From NCBI GenBank assembly GCA_025359355.1, contig JANYGR010000312.1:1-11430 (forward strand): DNA of 11,430 nt. Reading direction: 5' to 3'. Below, piece by piece: positions 6,663 through 11,430 of the stretch. Under the pieces are notes generated by a model. The model was not told where the DNA came from. It did not search any database and worked only from the letters and a program-made list of their open reading frames with translations. Made by a program: the position numbers and the translations under genes. Every line of letters starts with the position of its first letter. Positions within the stretch are counted from its first letter, which is position 1. This stretch comes from Bacteroidota bacterium. GTDB taxonomy: Bacteria > Bacteroidota > Bacteroidia > B-17B0 > Aurantibacillaceae.

Positions 6663-9600
6663 TTTTTTAACAGTAGGAAATCCATCATAGTAATATGTAG
6701 ATTTGATTAAAACACCTGCCTCATTGTAATATTTTGTTAATCCATGTTCTTCTCCATTAACAAAATAACACTCCTTTCTTAACTTACCGTTTTCATAATA
6801 GAATTTAAATTCTCCTTGAGCATCTCCATAAAAATAATTCTCAAGTGTTTTTAAATTTCCATTGCTATAATAGCTTTTTGTTGGGCCATGTTGTATGTCA
6901 TTAAGATAAGATTCTACTTCTGCCACATTTCCATTTGAACAATAAGTAGTACGTGTACCGTTTAATTCTCCATTTGTATAATTTACTTCGATAGATTTTT
7001 TGCCATTTGTAAAATAACACGTAATCTTAGTATTCCCTGGTTCAATTTTTTTAAATGGTAATAATTGTCCTTTAGCATCATTATATGAATAGCCTAATAA
7101 TATATCATTTTCATATTTTCTAATGTAAACTAGTTCTCCTAATTCATCGTAAAGAATAGACTCTCCTTGTGCATCTCCATCTCGGTAGTTTACTTTTCTA
7201 CATACTTTTCCATTCAGATAGTACTCTGTTCTTATTCCGTCTAAATTATCATCTACGTAATTATTTTCTGACTCAATTTTACCATTGTAGAAATAATTAA
7301 TTTTTTTTTCATTTTTCATATCATTGAAATATGGGGTTTCAGAAATTGCCTTCCCAAATTCATCATAGGTTTTATATATGCCAACGGCTTTACCAGCCTC
7401 ATATTCTTTTAAAGAAAGCACTGAGCCGTCAGGATAGTATACGTAAGATTTTCCTTGTGGATAATCAAACGCAAACTCTCTGTGAAAAAATAATTTTCCA
7501 TTTGTGTATTTTTGATCAATAACACCATTACCGCCTGGTAAATCAACATTTTGAATGATGTTTCCTAATGTGTCGTAGTAAATAATTTTTGTTATACAAA
7601 ATAATTTATAAAAGTCTTCGGACGTTTTTTTACCTTTTACATCGTATTTTTCGTACCAACCTTGAAAATCACCATCATTAAAATATTTGATACTCTCTAG
7701 GGTGCCATCAATATGATAATACTTCCAAGTACCCACTGCGTTGTCATTTACAAGATACCCTTCTCTCATTACTTTGCCATTTTCATGATACATTTTAAAG
7801 TAAGCGTTTTCTTTTCCTATTGTATAAAAATCTTCTGATTTTTTTTGTCCGTTCGAATAATATTTAATTGATTGGCCATCCAATACCCCATCTTTATAAT
7901 TCTCTTCTTCCGTTAATACACCATACGCATTGTAATATTTCCATACGCCCTCCATTTCTCCATTTTTATATAAGCCTTCTTTTCGAATGGTTCCATTTGG
8001 ATAATATAATTTTAACACATTAGACTTCCCTTCTAATTTATGCTCTCCAAGTACTTCGCCATTTTCTTTATAACTTTTAATGTCAGTTATTTTATTTTTT
8101 TTATAAGTAAATTCTTCCCACAACTTCCCATCAACTGTAAAGTTTTTTGATACACCATTTAACTTTCCTTCAATGTAGTTTTCTTCTTCAGATAGGTTCC
8201 CATTAGAATGGTAAGATTTCCATAAGCCTTCTTTTTCGCCGTTTTTATTATATAAACCCTCTTGTGATAATTTTTCATTATTATGATAAAATTTCCAAAT
8301 ACCAGTTGGTTCACCATTAACGTATAACCCCTCGTTTTTTACTGTGTTTTTAGTGTTGTTAAAATAAAGAGTTGATTGTCCTTCTCGTTTTCCGTTAACA
8401 AATTTCACTTTTTGTTTTATCTTACCATTATCATAATATTCTAACAAATCACCTTCAAGGTTATTATCCTTATTTATAATTGTATATTGTTTAGTTCCAT
8501 TTTTATAAAACTTATTTTCAGTTCCGGAAATTTTATTAGCAACGTAATCGTAATCGGCAGAAGATTTTCCGTTGGCGTAATAAGTAATAGCCTTACCTTC
8601 AATTAAATTATTTTTTAAATAGAAGTCAGATTTTGGATTTGTGTTTTCATAAAACTCTCTATAGTGGGTTTCCACCCCTTTATCATACGTTATTTCATTA
8701 TTAATAGTTCCGTTTTCGAAATAAAATTTCCATTTTCCATCCTTTTTATCATTTACAAAAAAGCCTTCAGATTTTTTAATTCCATTATCAAAATAAAAAT
8801 TCCAATATCCCTCATTATTATTTTGTGCATTTCGCTCTCCAGCGGCATATAACTTATTATAGCTAAACCAGTGCGGAACGGATTTCGTTATTCCGTTTAA
8901 ATTTTCATTATATACTGCTTCTTTTGTACACACATAATTATAACTCCATTGTTTAAAAGCCTCGAGTTCTTTTTCATTTTTAGAAACCCACTTATTAATC
9001 GCTTCATTCTTTGCTCCGGAAAAAGCATTGTAAACATAGGGCTCAAAATATTTACTCGTCCAAATGTTTGTGAAAAATTTCCCGTAAAAATCATTATAAA
9101 ATCCTGTTACTTCTTGGTATTTACCAATGTTTTCACATATTAATTGCATTTGTTTAACAACAGCAAAATTCATGTCAATTTTTGATTTATACTTGTCAGA
9201 TAATGCAATCTTTGATCTTAAAACGCTTTCTAATTCGGCAAAATCATTTTCGTTTTTTATTTCTGTAATTTCTATTGTTTTATCTTCATTCACTTCTAAT
9301 TTAGCCAATGCTTCTAAGCTGTTAATGACGCTGCTCGCTCGCTTACTTTTGTTATCACACACTAAATAAAATTGCCAAGCTAACATAGCAGGAATTATTT
9401 TCCCTTGTTTTAATGCTAAATTCCCCATTTGAAAATGACTAGCGGGATGGAAAGGGTTTATTTTAAGCGATTGTACAAAATATTGATAAGCCTCGTAAAA
9501 CTTTTCTTGTCTAAGTTTAGCAACACCAAGCTCATAAATAAATCTATTATTTAACGGGTAATTTTTTGCACCAAGCTTATATATATCTTCGGCTTCTTTA

Positions 9601-9947
9601 GTTCGTTTCAAGTTATCAAGTGCATTAGCCTTTGATAACAGAATGTTTGGCGTATATTGATCTGAATGTTTTAATAATTCATCACATAATATAACTGCTA
9701 AAGAATCTTTTTTATCAGAACTATATGTATTAATAAGTTCTACAGACGCTAAAGCAAAAAGAGAATCGTTACGTTCAATCTTTTTGAATTCGGCAATAGC
9801 TTCATCATATTTTTTATCATCATTAAGCCTGATACCTTCCTGAATGATTTCACGAGATTTAATTGGCTTATGCTCTTGTTGAGCATACGAGTTAGTGTAA
9901 AAACCTATTGAGGAAACAATCACAGTTCCTAGTAATTTATAGTTCAT
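6660..9947 (-). CDS. Exported TPR and YwqK/MORN_2 repeat protein
   Basis: This is a 1095-residue exported protein and the first gene of the operon. The signal peptide (about 1-22, ending SYAQ) is followed by about four TPRs (33-200, for example DDKKYDEAIAEFKKI and LRQEKFYEAYQYFVQSLKI). A mainly helical, unassigned segment rich in aromatic residues follows (about 200-375), then about 30 repeats of 23-24 residues from 380 to the C-terminus. The repeat pattern is roughly GxxxxYYxNGKxxxExxY, that of MORN_2 motifs (COG2849, often labelled YwqK family antitoxin). The label should not be taken as function: no toxin gene is adjacent and the product is exported. Such repeats form extended beta structures, suggesting a long periplasmic or surface scaffold. 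There is no obvious type IX secretion C-terminal domain or lipobox. The ATG is chosen because the signal peptide begins directly after it. Confidence 0.9.
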   Translation of the reverse strand: MNYKLLGTVIVSSIGFYTNSYAQQEHKPIKSREIIQEGIRLNDDKKYDEAIAEFKKIERNDSLFALASVELINTYSSDKKDSLAVILCDELLKHSDQYTPNILLSKANALDNLKRTKEAEDIYKLGAKNYPLNNRFIYELGVAKLRQEKFYEAYQYFVQSLKINPFHPASHFQMGNLALKQGKIIPAMLAWQFYLVCDNKSKRASSVINSLEALAKLEVNEDKTIEITEIKNENDFAELESVLRSKIALSDKYKSKIDMNFAVVKQMQLICENIGKYQEVTGFYNDFYGKFFTNIWTSKYFEPYVYNAFSGAKNEAINKWVSKNEKELEAFKQWSYNYVCTKEAVYNENLNGITKSVPHWFSYNKLYAAGERNAQNNNEGYWNFYFDNGIKKSEGFFVNDKKDGKWKFYFENGTINNEITYDKGVETHYREFYENTNPKSDFYLKNNLIEGKAITYYANGKSSADYDYVANKISGTENKFYKNGTKQYTIINKDNNLEGDLLEYYDNGKIKQKVKFVNGKREGQSTLYFNNTKNTVKNEGLYVNGEPTGIWKFYHNNEKLSQEGLYNKNGEKEGLWKSYHSNGNLSEEENYIEGKLNGVSKNFTVDGKLWEEFTYKKNKITDIKSYKENGEVLGEHKLEGKSNVLKLYYPNGTIRKEGLYKNGEMEGVWKYYNAYGVLTEEENYKDGVLDGQSIKYYSNGQKKSEDFYTIGKENAYFKMYHENGKVMREGYLVNDNAVGTWKYYHIDGTLESIKYFNDGDFQGWYEKYDVKGKKTSEDFYKLFCITKIIYYDTLGNIIQNVDLPGGNGVIDQKYTNGKLFFHREFAFDYPQGKSYVYYPDGSVLSLKEYEAGKAVGIYKTYDEFGKAISETPYFNDMKNEKKINYFYNGKIESENNYVDDNLDGIRTEYYLNGKVCRKVNYRDGDAQGESILYDELGELVYIRKYENDILLGYSYNDAKGQLLPFKKIEPGNTKITCYFTNGKKSIEVNYTNGELNGTRTTYCSNGNVAEVESYLNDIQHGPTKSYYSNGNLKTLENYFYGDAQGEFKFYYENGKLRKECYFVNGEEHGLTKYYNEAGVLIKSTYYYDGFPTVKK
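6663..8810 (-). repeat. About 30 tandem MORN_2-like coding repeats
   Basis: Codons 380-1095 of the large protein are tandem units of about 72 bases, each giving roughly 24 residues. Clear units begin GKWKFYFENG, GIWKFYHNNE, GLWKSYHSNG, GVWKYYNAYG, GTWKYYHIDG, GEFKFYYENG and GLTKYYNEAG. The DNA copies have diverged strongly, so this is an old array held at the protein level rather than a recent expansion. Units around residues 765-825 (KLFCITKIIYY to the Gly-rich DLPGGNGV turn) are the most irregular and split the array into about 17 and 13 units. Confidence 0.85.
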
Positions 9948-10160
9948 CGTTTATTTTAATATAAGGTGGATAAATAGTGTGTTTATAACGAAGGCAATTC
10001 TAAAAGTAACATATATTTTACTGGTCAGCAAATTTTTAAATACCTTTCTTTTGTTCGGTCGCTTCTATTTTACCATCAACCATCTTCGCCAATTTTTGAT
10101 GTTTTTAAACAAGAAGATAAGGGGCTTACATTACTACAAGTTCAAGAGAATCATTGTTAG
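9948..10160 (-). promoter_or_regulatory. Probable promoter/leader region of the four-gene operon
   Basis: This non-coding stretch lies between the terminator of the upstream gene and the ATG of the large repeat gene, so the operon promoter should be here. I could not find a good match to the Bacteroidota TAnnTTTG element with a TTG about 20 bases before it. The nearest is AAAATTTG on the minus strand at about 10029-10036, which lacks the partner. The region is assigned by position only. The plus-strand open frame crossing it has no recognisable product. Confidence 0.3.
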
Positions 10161-10179
10161 ATGTAGTTTTACTAACAAT
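10153..10179. repeat. Inverted repeat ATTGTTAG / CTAACAAT
   Basis: ATTGTTAG (10153-10160) and CTAACAAT (10172-10179) are perfect 8-base complements around an 11-base loop. The right arm abuts and partly overlaps the T-tract of the adjacent minus-strand terminator. The structure could act as a second, weaker hairpin after the terminator or as an operator for the operon downstream. Confidence 0.45.
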
Positions 10180-10208
10180 AAAAAAGCCCTGCAGGTTGCA
10201 AGGGCTTT
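10176..10208 (-). terminator. Intrinsic terminator of the SRPBCC/GyrI-like gene
   Basis: On the minus strand, 23 bases after the stop codon, AAAGCCCT (10208-10201) pairs with AGGGCTTT (10190-10183). The stem extends through TGC/GCA with one bulged base and a three-base loop. It is followed by a run of T (complement of 10180-10185) and TTG. The GC-rich stem, tight loop and T-run in AT-rich surroundings make this a convincing rho-independent terminator. It insulates the four-gene operon from the upstream gene. Confidence 0.88.
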
Positions 10209-10231
10209 ATCAATCTTATTTTGGTAACTTT

Positions 10232-11227
10232 TTATTTTACTAAATAAAAAATATTGGTTTGCCATTTAGCGGTGTCCTTTTCTATCATTGGGTCATTAGC
10301 ATATTCTTCAATTACTGAACTTTGTGTGTATCCTTTTTCTTTCATATTGGCATCCATTGCATAGTGAGCGTTGGCAGATTTATCGTAAGCGCCAAAATAT
10401 TCGATCATTAATACTTTACTTGCTGGAGTTTCAAATTTTTCAACACCTTCAAGTTTTGTTCCATTAGCTACTTCCATAACTGCAGCAACATCGGCCATCA
10501 TTGTTTTTTCGTTAAATGAAAAATAAATTGCCTTTGGCATTCCAATAGGTTGTGCTTTTGCCTTTCCTAAAGCTTCGCCTATTTTATGATAAGAGTTTCC
10601 AAAAAATGCAGAGATTTTATCAAAACTCATATTTCCTTTTACGCCATAAAACGTTTTTGCGTCCCAGGCAATTTCTTTAATGTCATAATGAGTTGGGGTA
10701 GGTATACTTTCCATCGCTACTTTTAATTTATTCAATCCTTTTTCAAAATCAGGGCCAAGCATTTTATCCATATTCATAAATAGCATCATGGCTCTGAAAG
10801 CAAACGGACATGGGTCTTGCATAATCCATGACACTTTACTTGAATTTCCTTCAGATGTTACAATGTGATAAATATGCGCATCGCTACTATGCCCATCAAA
10901 ATGTAATAATTCTACTATAGTATCACCATGCGCGTACATATAAGTCATAGAGCCATTTCCTACTTCTTTCACTTTACTTTCCCAAGCCATAGAGTTGCCT
11001 TCCTTTCCGGTTTCTCCGGTATAAGTCACTTTCATTGCAGGGTCTTTTTCAGTCCAAGGCGACCATGTTTCGTGAAAGAATTTTAAATCTATGATTCTAG
11101 ATTTAATTACATTAGCTGGCGCATTGATTGTGATTGAGCGTTCCACACTTATTTGAGATGGCCCGATTAAACATAAAATTAAATAAACGAATACCAAGCC
11201 AATTAAAATGTAAAGAATTTTTTTCAT
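10232..11227 (-). CDS. Membrane-anchored SRPBCC plus GyrI-like domain protein
   Basis: This is a 331-residue two-domain protein. A single hydrophobic helix (about 3-22) follows MKK and, with no clear cleavage site after it, is best read as an N-terminal membrane anchor. Residues about 27-173 match the SRPBCC (START/polyketide-cyclase-like) pattern: ERSITINAPANVI at the first strand, FHETWSPW, then a long C-terminal helix (DFEKGLNKLKVAM). Residues about 180-330 match the GyrI-like/AraC-effector-binding fold, with FGAYDKSANAHYAMDANM and EEYANDP followed by TNIFYLV. Both folds bind hydrophobic or cationic small molecules in a pocket (family knowledge); no ligand can be named. The combination is a recurrent Bacteroidota architecture. 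It stands alone, with its own terminator and no neighbour on the same strand upstream in the window, so it is probably monocistronic and unrelated to the operon that follows. Confidence 0.88.
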   Translation of the reverse strand: MKKILYILIGLVFVYLILCLIGPSQISVERSITINAPANVIKSRIIDLKFFHETWSPWTEKDPAMKVTYTGETGKEGNSMAWESKVKEVGNGSMTYMYAHGDTIVELLHFDGHSSDAHIYHIVTSEGNSSKVSWIMQDPCPFAFRAMMLFMNMDKMLGPDFEKGLNKLKVAMESIPTPTHYDIKEIAWDAKTFYGVKGNMSFDKISAFFGNSYHKIGEALGKAKAQPIGMPKAIYFSFNEKTMMADVAAVMEVANGTKLEGVEKFETPASKVLMIEYFGAYDKSANAHYAMDANMKEKGYTQSSVIEEYANDPMIEKDTAKWQTNIFYLVK

Positions 11228-11314
11228 AGGTTTTGTTTTTAAAGTTTATGTGAAATTAAACAAAAAACCTTTCAATGAAAGCAAACATCATTTAATCTCT
11301 TTGGGTTTAATTCC

Positions 11315-11340
11315 TCGAAGCTCTGCTTCGACTCTTTTTT
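11315..11340. repeat. Perfect short palindrome with T-run (REP-like or terminator)
   Basis: TCGAAGC (11315-11321), loop TCT, GCTTCGA (11325-11331) form a perfect 7-bp hairpin followed by CTCTTTTTT. In form it is a plus-strand intrinsic terminator, but no plus-strand gene precedes it within the window. Similar GAAGC/GCTTC palindromes recur between genes in Bacteroidota genomes as I recall them, so a dispersed REP-like element is the main alternative. Confidence 0.5.
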
Positions 11341-11381
11341 GTAATATTGTTATGTGAGCGAATATATCCATAAAAGTCATA

Positions 11382-11430
11382 ATGTTTCAGTTTTATTATA
11401 TCATTTTGTTTGTCCTTCAAAATATAGACG
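11382..11430 (+). CDS. Possible 5' end of a GIY-YIG-type nuclease gene (runs off the window)
   Basis: An ATG at 11382 opens a plus-strand frame of 16 codons (MFQFYYIILFVLQNID) with no stop before the window ends. An in-frame TGA at 11355 bounds it upstream. The start weakly resembles the N-terminus of small GIY-YIG endonucleases (FYYVYIL, a few residues, then D-x-YYIG), but the diagnostic YIG would lie beyond the edge. The first motif is imperfect (YYIIL where YVYIL is expected). If real, it is divergent from every other gene here. Chance openness over 49 bases is quite possible. Confidence 0.25.
   Translation, partial: MFQFYYIILFVLQNID

Noticed and set aside
8897..9369. Short overlapping open frames on both strands inside the 1095-residue gene
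   Set aside because: They lie wholly within a well-supported coding sequence in other frames and match no known protein type.
6660..9947. Reading the repeat protein as a YwqK-type antitoxin of a toxin-antitoxin pair
   Set aside because: The product has a signal peptide, is far longer than YwqK, and no toxin-like gene is adjacent; the similarity is to the repeat unit only.
9979..10227. Plus-strand open frame of 82 codons between the operon and the SRPBCC gene
   Set aside because: It runs through the minus-strand terminator and the inverted repeat, has no recognisable domain, and its composition looks like chance translation of AT-rich DNA.
11282..11289. Possible promoter -7 element (GATGTTTG on the minus strand) for the SRPBCC gene
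   Set aside because: It has one mismatch to TAnnTTTG and no TTG at the expected distance upstream, so it is not distinguishable from chance.

Overview
The window looks like a chromosomal stretch from a member of the Bacteroidota (Flavobacteriia/Bacteroidia type). The DNA is AT-rich and the coding sequences are lysine/asparagine-rich. Starts mostly lack a Shine-Dalgarno sequence and sit behind A-rich leaders. The protein types are characteristic of the phylum: DUF3857-transglutaminase proteins, YwqK/MORN_2 repeat proteins, exported TPR proteins and flavobacterial-style outer-membrane beta-barrels. I cannot name a genus. Seven complete genes are visible, all on the minus strand, so transcription runs from high to low coordinates. 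There are no RNA genes, insertion sequences or CRISPR arrays that I can support.

Layout in transcription order. At 11227-10232 lies a membrane-anchored SRPBCC plus GyrI-like two-domain protein, closed by a clear intrinsic terminator (about 10176-10208). After a 284-base non-coding gap comes a four-gene set (9947-1699) that looks like one operon. It holds a 1095-residue exported protein with N-terminal TPRs and about 30 YwqK/MORN_2 repeats, a 637-residue DUF3857-transglutaminase protein with an intact Cys-His-Asp triad, a 656-residue relative in which all three catalytic positions appear lost, and a 350-residue exported TPR protein. The first three genes are joined by identical one-base TAATG stop/start overlaps. 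Finally, after 133 bases, two tandem paralogous small outer-membrane beta-barrels (1565-855 and 822-103) share a barrel-closing motif and both end in basic tails.

How the parts may work together (inference). Every product of the four-gene set has an apparent signal peptide, so the set probably acts in the periplasm or at the cell surface. Its parts are a long repeat scaffold, an active cysteine protease/transglutaminase-like enzyme, a catalytically dead partner and a TPR adaptor. I know of no characterised pathway with this gene order, and it is the best candidate here for an undescribed system. The tandem barrels may belong to the same envelope locus, but no coupling is visible.

At the right edge, a perfect short palindrome followed by a T-run (11315-11340) precedes a plus-strand reading frame that runs off the window and may be the start of a GIY-YIG nuclease.
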